From Euleptes europaea (Eukaryota; Chordata; Lepidosauria; Squamata; Sphaerodactylidae): a stretch of 64,000 nucleotides of DNA. How positions within the stretch are numbered: position 1 is the first letter of the stretch; every line of letters starts with the position of its first letter. The DNA is taken from contig NC_079312.1 of assembly GCF_029931775.1 (NCBI RefSeq), forward strand, positions 9,803,821 to 9,867,820, given 5' to 3'. A program made the translations under genes and the position numbers. This document shows positions 43,250 through 54,856 of the stretch, one piece after another. The notes under the pieces were generated by a model. The model did not search any database. It worked only from the letters and a program-made list of their open reading frames with translations, and had not been told where the DNA came from.

Positions 43250-43935
43250 TAGCTTTTTCTGAGGCTTGGCCTCTGCATTAACTCCTCAGCCAGGAGCACT
43301 GCCTGAGAACAGGTTTCTGGGCATTGATCCCTCCCCCACGCTCTGGATCTCTGGTGGATCTGCACCTTGCTGCTATTCTGTTTTTTAGCCAGCTGTTGCA
43401 AAGCACCCAGAGTCAACTAAGTGGCTCTTAGCCCTCTGGTAGCAGAAATAACAAAATGTCAACATAGCTCCTCCCTGCTGATGATGTCTCCTCACAAGAT
43501 GGCTGCCTTCACTTTCCCACAATCCTTGCTGTCACCAGGCTGCGGCCTCCAAAAAACCTGCTTGGCTTCTCCGCTGAGGGCCAGCAGGAGTCAGGCTGCC
43601 CACTCTTCCTTGGGCCACTAGCAAGCTTTGACCACTTGTTAGAAGGAGACCAGGAAGGCTTTGGTGTTGTCCCAGGTTATAGGCTCTTCCGCCAACCATG
43701 GTACTTGGGTGAGGAGACTCCATCTTCTTCAGGAGCTCCTGTCATCATTCCCGATGTTGATGGAGCCCTTCTTCTGGCTCTTTTTAAACATGTTCTCTCA
43801 ACACCCTTTGCGGATGCCAGATGGGTTTTCCAGGCTGGATGACATGAGGGACCTTCCCCACTCCAACCAATCCTTTCCTTAGTTTGGCCCCTGCTGCGAC
43901 CTCCATTTTGTTCCCAGCAACTTGTTGGCCAATTG
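43250..43935 (-). pseudogene. SCAN zinc-finger gene B, SCAN exon, broken
   Basis: On the minus strand it aligns with gene A and C exon 1: TWDNTKAFLVSF then QVVKAC, WPKEEWAA and LLLALSGEAKQVF, but with stops after VSF, after KAC and after EWAA (about 43590-43680). The SCAN core (43256-43480) is disrupted by frameshifts. The N-terminal part HPQRVLREHV lies near 43800. Exon 2 was not found. Host pseudogene by duplication, not a retrocopy, since exon order with an intron is kept. Confidence 0.8.
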
Positions 43936-44149
43936 AACAGCAAAGAAGATCTCTCAGAGCTCCAAATGCTATTGGAAAAAAACAGGGATAAAAATTAAAA
44001 TGAATAGGCACAATCAGGAAATTGCAGAAATCCAAACGTGCACCAAGGGAGGTTCTCCCCATGACGGAACAACCTATTTCAATGGTAAGCCACCTCAAGC
44101 AGATCTCTGAAGAGGCAGCAAAGAAGTATCCTAAATAAATTAAATTTCA

Positions 44150-44250
44150 GTCCAGCAGCACAACAAAGACCAACTGCATTTTCCAGGGTATAAGTTTTCA
44201 TGAGCCAAAGCTCACTATCAGACACAAATGAGAGAATGAAGATCCATCAG
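44150..44250 (-). repeat. PLE-tail repeat, decayed
   Basis: Minus-strand version of the tail ('cagtccagcagcacaacaaa' on plus) with 'gagctttggctcatgaaa' in the hammerhead-like position. Confidence 0.5.
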
Positions 44251-44526
44251 CCCTGATTGTACCTTGGCATCCTGAGTCCAACAGGTTTGCCAGTACCAAG
44301 TTGAAAAGAGTTCTACCTCCCCTCTTAGTAAAGGATTAATGGGATGTTACTTCCTTCTGTGCCATGAAAAGTTCAGCTGCCCGCTTACAAAACACTAAAC
44401 CTCTCTTAAAGAGGCAGAGCATTCTTTATTCTCCACATTAGTGACAATCACAGACCCAAAAACTTATAAGATGCCAAACTATAATTACAACAATCAAACA
44501 ACATAATTGAAAATGAACAAAACAAA

Positions 44527-44705
44527 GAAACAGGGAAATTCCTGGAGACCTGGGAGTGGATTGTGGAGAGGGGAACGCCATAGAATCCACCCTCCAAAGC
44601 AGCCCTTTTCTCTAGGGGATCTAATCCATGTAGTCTGGAGATCAGTTGTAACGTCAGGAGATCTCCAGGCTCCACCTGGAAGCTGGCAACCCCAGCCTCC
44701 AACCA
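44527..44705 (-). repeat. 'gccaacctccag'-family copy
   Basis: Minus copy ending 'agctggcaacc'. Confidence 0.65.
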
Positions 44706-45231
44706 CACCCAAACAAATTCAGACCAGATGGCATTCAGCCACTGCAAGCAAGTTAGCTGTAACTTACCTACTTCCTCTCCTGCCTCAAACTGTCTTGACA
44801 GGGCTCCAAACAGACCCAGAAAGCCATCTTAACAGCCCAAGAGTAGCTACGGACTTTACATAACCCTCAATGCAGGGACTGCTGCACATTTCTGCTAGGG
44901 TAGCTAATAGACCTGGAAGAAAAAAAACAGTCCTGTTCCTTTAAGAGAGCCTTTAACTATATGGGGAACCAGCAGGTGAAGCTTTTCATAGCTTGGAGGT
45001 GAATCACATCACCTGGTAAATATCCCAGCAAACTCTAATTTCTGCTATCACTACACTGCTGTTCCTAAGCAAACACACATATTATGAACCACCTTTAAAA
45101 ACACACTGTAGAGTCTTTTAACTGGGTTATAGCCCCCACCCCCTCCAGCATATGCCTTAATCTTTCATTTGCTCAAAACAATGGTTCACTTGGGGATAGC
45201 TTTTCTAGAGATCATAAACCTAGGTTGTACT

Positions 45232-45840
45232 GTACTTGTTTGCAGCATACAAACAAGGATAAAAGAACATGAAAGATACTGCAGACTTGGCCAACCTGAG
45301 AAATCAGCAGTGGCTGAACATGGACTGACCCAAACAGGACACAGGGTCTTATTCCAAGACACTGAAAGACTGGACAATTCTACCAACTATTTTGTCAGAT
45401 TGCACAGAGAAGCCATTGAAATTCATAAACATCAGCACAACTTTAACAGAAAAGAGGAGAGTTTAAGAATGAATAAGGCTTGGCTTCCTGCCCTGAAAAA
45501 CCTCCAGACTAACAAAGGCTACAGTCAACAATAGCCATGCAGATTAGCTTTGGATTTCACACATTAACAAATCACTTCAAGATACAATGGTTCCATATTA
45601 ACATACCACACCCTCATTAGTACAGTATCTTGATACTTACAGGACAATGATTAGCACATTACCTCTGCAGGACAGTACTCAGCTCAAACCCAACCCCTCT
45701 CTGACTCTTCCTACACACTTGACACTGAGAGACACTGTCCTTCAGGGTTACTCCTCTGAAGACGCCTGCCACAGCTGCTGGCAAAACGTCAGGAAAGAAA
45801 ATTCCAAGACCACGGTCACACAGCCCGGATAACCTACAAG
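45232..45840 (+). mobile_element. PLE 3' fragment with 15-base TSD and GIY-YIG remnant
   Basis: A 609-base insertion flanked by aacctaggttgtact (45217-45231, 45841-45855). 45235-45534 codes for the C-terminal part of a PLE protein: RIKEHERYCRLGQPEKSAVAEH, GHRVLFQDTE, LHREAIEIHKH, NFNRKEESLRMNKAW, which is the second half of a GIY-YIG endonuclease. A 3' UTR of about 300 bases ends with a hammerhead-like motif. The insertion is 5'-truncated, as expected of target-primed reverse transcription. Open over its coding part, so fairly young. Confidence 0.85.
45751..45795 (+). ncRNA. Hammerhead ribozyme-like motif in PLE 3' end
   Basis: Order: TCCT, CTGAAGA (45756-45762), a GCC...GGC stem with CACAGCTG loop, CAAAA, then CGTC and AGGA. 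TCCT and AGGA can form a short stem I, ACGT is the self-complementary stem III of dimer-type PLE hammerheads, and GTC would be the cleavage site. The expected GAAA is AAAA, a change at G12 that should weaken cleavage. Confidence 0.5.
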
Positions 45841-45842
45841 AA

Positions 45843-47320
45843 CCTAGGTTGTACTATTTCTGCTTACAACTACAGGTTCACAGCTGAGCCCTCCCCACAC
45901 ACACATTATTCAGCAGCTGTCCTGCGTGATTAGAACCAGGCATACTTGTTTTCTAAATGCAGGGCATAAGTCCTCAACCTGAAGCTCTACCTTTCTGCAG
46001 GCAGAGCATGATTATCAATCCTACCAAGTCAGTTTTCCCTCCAACATAATACCACCCAGACACAGCTTTATCACCTCCGTAAGAGTTGGGGCGTCCTCTC
46101 TCCAATTCCACTTTCTCATCTGGCTTCCCATCTAGATTTCTGAACTGCTTCTATTATTATAATTGACTAGCTTTTCTAGATAGCATAAACCTAGGACAGT
46201 TGTCCTATTTTGGCCACAACTACAGCCTCCAACACCCCCCCCATTCTTTAGCAGCTGTCCTGAGTGATTAGAACCAGACATACTAGTCTTCTAAAAGCAG
46301 GGCGTTTAAGTCTTCGCCCTGAAATGCTAGCTTTTTACAGGCAGAACTGACGTGGAAGTAGGCGGATTAGCAGTTATCCAGGACACACCACCAGAACTCC
46401 TTGCTTTATAGAAAAGTGTTGTTTAACTTACAGTGCACAGATAAAAGACAAACCATCACCTACACTTCTCTCCACCAAACTTCCCAACACAGAGTTACAG
46501 TTACATAGTGTATTACCCATGGTTTGGTAAAGAAATGATTCCAACAGGCAAGTGTTGGGGGAAAACAAAGTACGCAGTTTTATTAAACAAAAAAATGCAC
46601 CCTTTTACCCAGGCTAAGTAATCTTTTAACAAAAAATACCCTTTATCCAGGCTGAATCCAAAATAAGGATGAGAAGTTGTCTCCTGGGAGGCAAGCAAGC
46701 CGCTTCTTCTCTGGCAGCCGTCCAGACGCCCTCCTCCTAGCTGGCTGGCTCTTTATCTGAAGCCCTCCCCTTCTTTTAACAGAGTGAAAACTAACCTTTT
46801 CCCCCATCACCAGGTGCTCATCATTTACAGTGCTGTGTGAAAGTTAATGACCTGAGATTGCTCTCACATGGGGAAGGGCTGCATTGACCACCATCTACCT
46901 CCTCGTAGTACAATGGTCTTCCGCAGTTTCCACTACACATAGGCTTATATACATAACACCACCTGAAACCAATAAGGCCACCTGCAGACCTGGCCATAGT
47001 ATTACATCATCCTTACTGCTTTAAACCGGTTAGTTGCAGTTCACCCTAGAACCTGCAAGGCTATTGCTGCCTCTTGCATCATCCTAGATGCCTCTGATCT
47101 GACAGCTACCTGTCAGCTGTCTGTCAGATTATTATGGGCAACTTGTTACTCTGACAAGAACATGGTCTCCTAAACATGGAGCAGTATCATCAATCCTATG
47201 TCGGGTAAGATAATACCACCCAGACACAGCTTTATCATCTCGGTAAAGAGTTGGGGTTTTCTGCCTCCAACTCCATTTTCCTTCCGTCTAGACTTCTGTA
47301 ACTTTACCTCTATGATTTCG
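45843..47320. repeat. Two copies of a roughly 330-base unit, second split by an insert
   Basis: Unit 1 (45843-46165) and unit 2 (46190-46370 continuing at about 47180-47320) share 'gtcctg...gtgattagaacca' and 'ataataccacccagacacag' followed by 'ctttatca'. The segment between 46371 and 47179 is an insert, probably LTR-like. The PLE fragment at 45232 is inserted at the start of unit 1. Confidence 0.6.
46508..47170 (-). mobile_element. Possible LTR, minus strand
   Basis: On the minus strand: TATA-like GTATATAAGCC (about 46938-46948) and TTTAATAAAACTG (about 46568-46580). No internal genes. Weakly bounded fossil. Confidence 0.35.
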
Positions 47321-47717
47321 CTCATCCTATGCCTTATTCTGCCGATTGCACCGGTTTACGTTGCACCTGGAGTCAAACGGTCGGCTGTAATAAACGAGGC
47401 AAAGAAATCCAAATAAAATAAAAAATACTTACTCTTGCAACCATCCAAAGATAATGCTAATTAAGTGCTGGGTTTTGGGTGCATGCTAAGTTCTGTTTGC
47501 TTGCACAAGGAGAAGAGAGCATGCCTGCATTTTCTTCTGGACTCTCCATTCCCCTTCTCTGGCTTTGCAAAAATCTGATTGTTCCCGCTTCTGCAATCGC
47601 TTAAAAGCTTTTCTCATTTAGCGTGTGAAGCAAAAGGGAAGGGGGGAGAGAGAGAGTCATAGAACCATGTGCGGTTCCCAACAGACCACCAGTCTACCCG
47701 ACTGGAGGTGACTGGTA

Positions 47718-47742
47718 ATAATAATAATAATAAGTTTAATAC
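47718..47742. repeat. TAA microsatellite
   Basis: About six taa units followed by gtttaatacggtcc. Confidence 0.85.
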
Positions 47743-47769
47743 GGTCCAAGACCAGCAAAAAGGTGACTG

Positions 47770-48200
47770 GTACCTGAGGAAGGGAGCCTTGACTCTCGAA
47801 ACCTGATACTGAAGTGCCCTGGTTGTCTTATAGAGTCCAATGAAGACAACTAGGAGGAGGTTAAAAAGAGCAACAGTTCTTTATTTAGCTAAACACAGAC
47901 CTGGGGGTGAAATAACCCACAAATAAGATGCAGAGTTACTCACCCCAGAAACAAAGGAAGCTTAGGATCATTTATGCATTTGCATGGGGCAGGCCCATGG
48001 CTGCTGACAAGCAGATTGATACACAAAAGCACCAATGCACATTAAGTGTCTACTTCACTCTAATTAGCATAGCCATAGATATTGCCCTAAGCCGTCTCTA
48101 AGCAAGTTTTAGGTCTTGTGATCTTGGAAGTAGAAAACACATTCCTAAGGATGAAGGTAATTCAGAGCTCTACTGGTGAAAGGCCATACCAAGCACAGAG
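47770..48200. other. PLE-like tail motif and LTR-like text
   Basis: 47770-47800 has CTGAGGA, a GGGAG/CTCTC stem and GAAAC, again hammerhead-like. 47870-47900 on the minus strand has AATAAAGAAC followed by 'ctgttgctctttttaacc'; this may be an LTR end. Not resolved. Confidence 0.3.
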
Positions 48201-49199
48201 AGCACGATTTGTTGGTTCATGGCTCCTGGATGCCAACTTCCCCAAAGCTTCCATGTGTGTGCATATAAGTACATAGTATTTTATACCAGCCCTTATATCT
48301 GGGCATTACAATACCCCTCAAAAGTCTTGTTGGTTTCTAAGGTGCTGCTGTATCTAGCTGGACCGCCAGGGGAAAAAAATCTGCCTACTTTTTTGTTGCA
48401 CCATTTTGCAGGAGGCACTCTTCCCGCTGATGGCAGCATTCACTGGAATCCGGAAGTATGGGTAGCATGCTATTGGTATCCTTATCTATCTCTTGATTTT
48501 TCTTTTTCTCCTCTCTTTGGGGACTGTTATTGGATTGTCAAGGGATTACAGAGAATTTTAAAGAATTTTTACTAATTAACAAAAATCAAGTTTTCTGAGA
48601 TGTTAAAAACAAAATCGAGTTCTTAGAAGAAACGACATGAAGCCTCTGTTAAAGGGGCATGACAGTTTTTTCCCAGACCTGTTGACAACCGTAGTCGCAG
48701 TTTCTCAGACTTGTCTGGGAGTTGCCCGAAAATGTGACCCTATGATTTTTCCAGTCTGAAACAGCAAGTGTGTTTAGACTTAATGTTATTCAAGTGGGCT
48801 TTTAAAACACAGAAAAGTGCTTTGAAAATTGCACTCCAAACTCCCTTCTCCACCCACTACTCCACACTCCCTGTCATTGATTGTTCCACAGTTTGCATTT
48901 GGATCCAGGAACACATCTAGTAACCACCAAATCTTATAATTTTGGTAGATCAATGTCCTTCCATCTTCTCTTTGAAACAATATAGTTAAGAAATATAAGT
49001 CAATCTCTGCTGGACAAGATGGCCAAGCAGATGCCTCTGGGAAGCCCACAAGCAAGAGATGGAGTGAGGCCAAGGCGTTCTTACGTACACTGCCTCTGTA
49101 AATGGAGGCTCCATTTTAGGTTTTATGGTTTATATCTGCTGATAGATGTGTGCCATAAAAATATTTCTTTTTATACATTCTCCATTTTTGGCTTATTTT

Positions 49200-49430
49200 A
49201 TTTCATTTATACCCTGTCTTTCTCCACTGTGGGGACCCCAAAGCAACTTGCATCGTGCTCCTCTGTTTTATCCCTACACAAGCAAGCACACACCCCAGAC
49301 TGAAAAGCCCCAAACTCTTCTAACTTTCTTGTTGAGATATTGGCCAACGGTAACTCAGTAAGCTTCACTGGTGAGGGGGATTTGAACCCAGGTCTTGCTG
49401 GTCCTATGCCTAGTTCACACATGCATTATG
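49200..49430 (-). repeat. tRNA-derived SINE, diverged
   Basis: Minus copy with 'gggggatttgaacccaggtc' B-box text near 49376 and tail near 49205. Confidence 0.5.
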
Positions 49431-49492
49431 GGAATGAGAAGGTAGAGAAGTGAGCTAGGATTGCTAACAACCCAGGGGGAGAAAAAGACTTT

Positions 49493-49701
49493 GGGGGTTA
49501 CCGCACTTTGTATTCCCAGCGATGTATTAAGAGTTTGAAAATGTTGTAAAAAACATTGCTTTCAAAGGGTTTTTGGATACCACGGCTTATAAATGGTTGG
49601 AAGACGTCTTCACAGCTAAAGGGGCCAAACAAAGTGCGAACAGTATTTTTTATAACGTTTTCAAACTCTTAATACATCGCTGGGAATACAAGTGCGGCAA
49701 C
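49493..49701. mobile_element. MITE, unexpanded copy
   Basis: Same TIRs as 2854-3379 (gggggttaccgcacttt), opposite orientation, one internal unit, 209 bases. The right end is slightly decayed (gcggcaac). Confidence 0.8.
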
Positions 49702-49919
49702 AGCCTTTGTCCCTTTAACAGAGGCTTAATAGGATGTTATTTGCCAGGTGGTGTGACTTCCCTCCCTGCCATGAAAAGCCTGAGCCACCCATTTCAACGC
49801 ATGAAGCCTCTCTTAAAGGGACAGGACACACTTTCTCCAGGTTATGGCAATCCTAAAGGGAGGTGGAATGGTTCGTCACGACCATTGAAACATCACAGCG
49901 GATGCTAGTTTGGATACTA

Positions 49920-50235
49920 GAGTTATTAACTCTGGGCTGGGAAATTCCTGGAGATTTGAGGGTGGGGTATGGTGGGGTTTGGGAGAGTAGGGACCTCATT
50001 GTGGTATCATAGCATCCACCCTCGCTGACAGTCTTCAAGCAGCGCCTTGTCAGGGATGCTTTAGGCTGATCTTGCATTCAGCAGGGGGTTGGACTAGATG
50101 ACCTGTATGGCCCCTTCCAACTCTGTGATTCTATGAATTATACCCTGCTGAGATCCCTCCTCAAACCCTGCTCTTCCCAAGCTCCACCCCCAAACTCCAG
50201 GAATTTCCCAATCCAGAGGTGGCAACGCCTAGTTC
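49920..50235. repeat. 'gccaacctccag'-family copy split by CR1 3' end
   Basis: The family copy is interrupted at about 50028-50125 by a plus-strand CR1 3' end ('gggggttggactagatgacc', 'ccaactctgtgattctatga'). Confidence 0.6.
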
Positions 50236-50352
50236 AGCTCCTTCTCTATCCTGCACCTCTAACCCTTGGCACAATCCCCCTTCCCCAAGTACAGTGCACC
50301 AGTTGCCTGGTAACCCTAACTAAAAATGGAATTAAACACAAAGAAGGGACCA

Positions 50353-50575
50353 CAGTAGGGTTGCCAGCCTCCAGGTGGTGGCTGGAGATCTTCTATTACA
50401 ACTGATCTCCAGGCAACAGAGATCAGTTCACCTGGAGAAAATGGCCCCTTAAGAAGGTGGGCTCTATGGCATTATACCCTACCGAAGTCCTGCCCCTCCC
50501 CAAACCCCACCCTCCTCAGGCTCCACCCCAAAAATCTCCATATATTTCCCAACCCAGAGGTGGCAGCCCTAGACC
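50353..50575 (+). repeat. 'gccaacctccag'-family copy, full length
   Basis: From 'agggttgccagcctccaggt' to 'ggtggcagccct'. Confidence 0.7.
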
Positions 50576-51448
50576 ATAGGGGTGAGGAGAAAAGGTTTCT
50601 CACTTTCTGAAATCAAGGAAGACACCCTCAAGATTATAATGTTCAGGTGTCCAATTTATCAGATTATAGAAATTCATAAAAACGCAACCCTTTAGAAAGG
50701 AATGGTTGATCAGAGTAAGGGATGTGACAAAACACGAAATGAACTCTGAGAAAATCTTTTTTTAATATATAAATAAAGTATTAACTTGGTGGATCCATGC
50801 CTCAGTTTATAACAGGAGAGCACAAGGATGCATTTGCGAAAAAAGACCCATCTGATGTAATCCTATAACTTGTGCGAGGACGTACATCTCAATGAACATA
50901 CACCTTTAGGTATAACTAATGTATCAGACTTTAAATATCAAAATAGTAATTATAAAGCAACAATGAAATACAATGAAGCCACCCTTAGGATTTGACTTCA
51001 TAAAGCATCATAATGATGCCTAGGATTGCCTTTGATCGTGGAGGATGCATTCAGACAACAAAATAAACCTGTTTGTGATGGGCAAGACTGTAGCTTCTGT
51101 GCCCTGCAAAGAACATGACAGAAATCTTCCTGGTTGGGGAATCCTTGAATCAAACAGAGTAACTATTTTGGCCCCTGTGTGAGACAGGATGCTGGACTGG
51201 TTAGACCACTGGTCTGACCCAGCAGGGCTATTCTGACATTCTTAAAACTCCAGCACGCTATAACTAAATTGAGATTTGAGTCCTTTGTGGTGAGGAAAAA
51301 ACACATTACAATTTGCCCGGAGGGCGGGCGGCTGCATTCAAGCATTATAGCCTTTTAGACATAAGGTTGCCAGTTTCAGGTAGGGAAATACCTGGAAATT
51401 GGAGGTGGGACTTAGGGGACTGGATAGGGTTGCTAACCTCCAGGTACT

Positions 51449-51656
51449 TTGCAACCTTGATAAAATGCTAGTTGTTCAAGTTTATGGAAACAGGATCTGT
51501 ATGGACTTACTTCTTTTGTTTTGCATTGTTGGACGAGTACATTTTCTTATGTGTATAGTATGTTTATAGGTTGTATGTTGTAAGTGCACATTGTAACTGA
51601 AGATATACAATACATGTGGAGAGGTTTAGTCTAGTGCTAGTTTATTTTTGTTGCAT
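51449..51656. mobile_element. Unclassified 208-base insertion with 14-base TSD
   Basis: A copy of the 'gccaacctccag' family is split; its text aacctccaggtact is present on both sides (51435-51448, 51657-51670). The insert begins ttgcaacc and ends ttgttgcat, has no A tail, no TIR and no recognisable promoter. The TSD length suggests a retroposon. Confidence 0.65.
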
Positions 51657-52089
51657 AACCTCCAGGTACTAGCTGGAGATCTCCTGCTATTACAACTGAT
51701 CTCCAGCCAACAGAGAGCAGTTCACCTGGAGAAAACAGCCACTTTGGCCATTGCACTCAATGGCACTGAGAGCCCTCCCCTACAAAACCCCACCCTCAGC
51801 AGGCTATGCCCCCAAAATCTCCCACCAGTGGCAAAGAGACACCTGGCAACCCTAGGAAGGAAGGGGCTTCAGCGGGGTATAGTGCCATAGAGTCTGCCTT
51901 CCAAAATGGCCATTTTCTCCAGGATAACTGATCTCTGACATCTGGAGATCAGTTGTAAACCTCTCGTAGGTGGCTAGAAAATTCTCCCAGAATTTTAGCT
52001 GGTCTCCAAGCCTCAGTTCCCCTGGAGAAAATGGCTGCTTTGGAAGGTGGACTCTATGGCGGTATACCTGCTGAGCACCCCCTCCCTAA

Positions 52090-52310
52090 ACTTCAGCTGT
52101 GCTGAGAGCCAACAGGGTATAGTGGTCAAGAGTCCCCACTCCTCCACATGAAGTCTGCTGGGTGATCTTGGGTTAGTCACCGTTCTCTCAGAACTCTCTC
52201 AGACCTACCTACCTCACAAGGTGTCTGTTGTGTAGAGGGAACAGGAAGGCAATTGGAAACCACTTTGAGACTCCTTAAAGACTCAAAGTGATGCACAATA
52301 AAATAAATAA
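52090..52310 (+). repeat. tRNA-derived SINE
   Basis: 'gccaacagggtatagtggtc' head, then 'gtgatcttgggttagtcacc' and the tail 'atgcacaataaaataaataa'. Confidence 0.6.
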
Positions 52311-52734
52311 AAGGTAACGTGATCCTGGAGTGCATCAACAGAGGCACAACATCCAAATTGCAAGATGTTATAGTTCTGCTGTAGACTACATTGGTCAGGT
52401 GGCACCTGGAATACTGTGTGAAGTTCTGGAGGGCTTACTTCAAAAAGCATGTGACCCTTCCAACTCTATGATTGATTCTATAAAGGTAGAGAAAAGCAGG
52501 ATATAAAAACAAATGATTCTTCTTCTCTACATGTAAGGGCCGGGGGGGGGGGATATAAGCTCAATAATGCTGTGTCTATGCCCATCACAAATAAAAAGAG
52601 GTATAGTAACATCTGAATGTGACCAGAGTATAAGATTGTCAAAATCTCATCTGTGAATTAGGTTCCTTAAACAGATGTCCTTCCTGGCCCAGTCTAATAT
52701 TAATCCCATCAAAACAAACTGCATAGCAGAATCT

Positions 52735-52950
52735 AGGCTTACCAACGTCCTGGTGAGGCCTGGAGATCACCCTGAATTACAACTAATCTCCAGACTACAG
52801 AGATCAGTTCCCATAGAGGAAATGGCTGCTTTGGAGGGTGGACTCTACGGCATTCTACCCTGCTGAAGCCTTTCCTCTCCCCAAACCCTGCCCTCCCCAG
52901 TCTCCACCCATAAATATCCAAGAATTTCCCTACCTGGCCAGCCTAGCAGA
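52735..52950 (+). repeat. 'gccaacctccag'-family copy
   Basis: Plus copy with a diverged start ('taccaacgtcctggtgaggc'). Confidence 0.6.
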
Positions 52951-53179
52951 ATCTCTTTCTAAGGCTTCTAAGCAGTTATAAAAGGGAGTATTTTCTCTAC
53001 TTCAGACTGTCCTTTGGCTTCAAAATCCTGTTAGGGTAGCCCAACGTAAATCAAACGCCCTTGCCTGGCTTGCTCTTTCCCCTGGGTTTTACTCAGTTTG
53101 AGATTCTTCTCGTAATCACCTCTGAAGGTATGGAAAGAATCACAAAGGTTCTCTCCAGAAAGGTTTCTTTGCTGCCTGG

Positions 53180-53404
53180 AGTCGTGGTGGAGGAAAGTGC
53201 TGTCAGGTCACAGCCAACTTTTGGCAACCCCATGGAGTTTTCAAGGCAAGAGACATTCAGAGGTGGTTTGCCATTGTCTGCCTCAGCGTGGCAACCCTGG
53301 ACTTCCTTAGAGGTCTCCCATCCAAATACAAGCCAGGACCAGCCCTGCTTAGCTTCTGAGATTTGACAGGATCAGGCTAACCTGGGGCATCCAAGTCAGG
53401 GCCA
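53180..53404 (-). repeat. 5S rRNA-derived SINE
   Basis: Minus copy, near full length, ending 'ctggggcatccaagtcaggg' on plus. Confidence 0.7.
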
Positions 53405-53649
53405 TGGAGTTGTGAGATAAATAAAAACTAGCCTGAACAGAAACATATGAACATTCATATATGGAGGGGCCAATATTCACGGGAAGAGTACCTGCTTCAC
53501 TTGATGAGGGTTCCCTGTTTAATCCCTGGGATCTCCAGTTAAAGGATCCCAAGTAGCAGGTGGTAGGAAAGACCCTTTTCTGCCTGGGACTATGGAGAGC
53601 AGCTGCCAGTTTGAGGAGACATTACTGAACTTGTGAACCAAAGATAATA

Positions 53650-54170
53650 ATGACGTGCCATCAAGTCGCAACTGACTCATGGCGACCCCATCCACGGGAC
53701 ATTCCAGGTAAGCGATGGACAGAGGTGGTTTGCCAATGCCTCTGACTGAAAAGCAGTCCAAGTCTTCCTTGGCGTTCTCCCATCCAAGTACTAACCATGG
53801 CTAACCCTGCTTAGCTACCAAGCCAGTGTGGTGCAGTGGTTAAGAGCGGTGGTTTGGAGCAGTGAACTCTGATCTGGGGAACTGGGTTTGATTCTCCACT
53901 CCTCCACATGAGCGGCGGAGACTAATCTGGTGAACTGGATTTGTTTCCCCACTCGTACACACGAAGCCAGCTGGGTGACCTTGGGCAAGTCACAGCTCTC
54001 TTAGAGCTCTCTCAGCCCCACCTACCTCACAGAGCTCTACCTCTGTTGTGGGGAGGGGAAGGTGATGGTAAGCGGTTTTAGTCTCCCTTGAGTCTCCCTT
54101 AAGTGGTAGAGAAAGTCGGCATATAAAAACCAACTCTTCTTCTTCTCACAAGATCAGGCCAGGGTGGGCT
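53650..54170. repeat. 5S SINE with a tRNA-derived SINE nested in it
   Basis: A minus 5S SINE (53650-53815) is cut after 'ctgcttagct'; a plus tRNA-derived SINE (53817-54145: 'gtgtggtgcagtggttaaga' head to 'caactcttcttcttctca' tail) follows, then the rest of the 5S SINE ('caagatcaggccagggtggg'). Confidence 0.65.
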
Positions 54171-54235
54171 ATTAGGCTGCCAATAACCATATACCCTATA
54201 TTATACCATATATTATATCACATTCTGTATATTAT

Positions 54236-54492
54236 ACAGGAACGGGCTTCCTCGGGAGGTGGTGAGCTCCTTCCCTGGAGGTTTTTAAGCAGAGGCTAGA
54301 TGGCCACCTGTCAACTAATGCTGATTCTATGACCTTAGGCAGATCATGAGGGAGGGCATCTTGGCCATCTTCTGGACATGGAGTAGGGGTCACTGGGGGT
54401 GTTGGGGGGAGGTAGTTGTAAAATTCCTGCATTGTGCAGGGGGTTGGACTAGATGACCCTGGTGGTCCCTTCCAACTCTATGATTTTATGAT
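54236..54492 (+). mobile_element. CR1 LINE 3' end
   Basis: The plus copy ends 'gggggttggactagatgacc' and 'ttccaactctatgattttat', the standard CR1 3' UTR end. 5'-truncated. Minus copies: 57293-57600 and 61870-62050. Confidence 0.75.
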
Positions 54493-54667
54493 TAGAGCTG
54501 TCAAGTCGCAACCAACTTATGGTGACCCTGGCAAGGGGCTTTCAAGGAAAGTGAGAAGCAGAGGTGGTTTGCCACTGCCTTCCTCTACAGAGTCTTCCTT
54601 GGTGGTCTCCCATCCAAGTACTGACCCTGCTTAGCTTCCGAGATCTGATGAGATTAGGCTAGGCCAA
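54492..54667 (-). repeat. 5S rRNA-derived SINE
   Basis: Minus copy directly after a CR1 3' end. Confidence 0.65.
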
Positions 54668-54856
54668 AGAATCACATAGTCACCAAAAAGGTCTGAGGTA
54701 TCTTCCCTAAAGAAACAGGGTGGGGCGATATGCTTTTGTGTCCTGTGAGAACGTTACCATTGCAACTTGCCCACAAAGGGTAGCATCTTCTCTAGAACCT
54801 TTCCTAGAAAACAAGGAGTGAATTCAAAACCAAGTGCTTTTCTCATGGTCTCTGTG

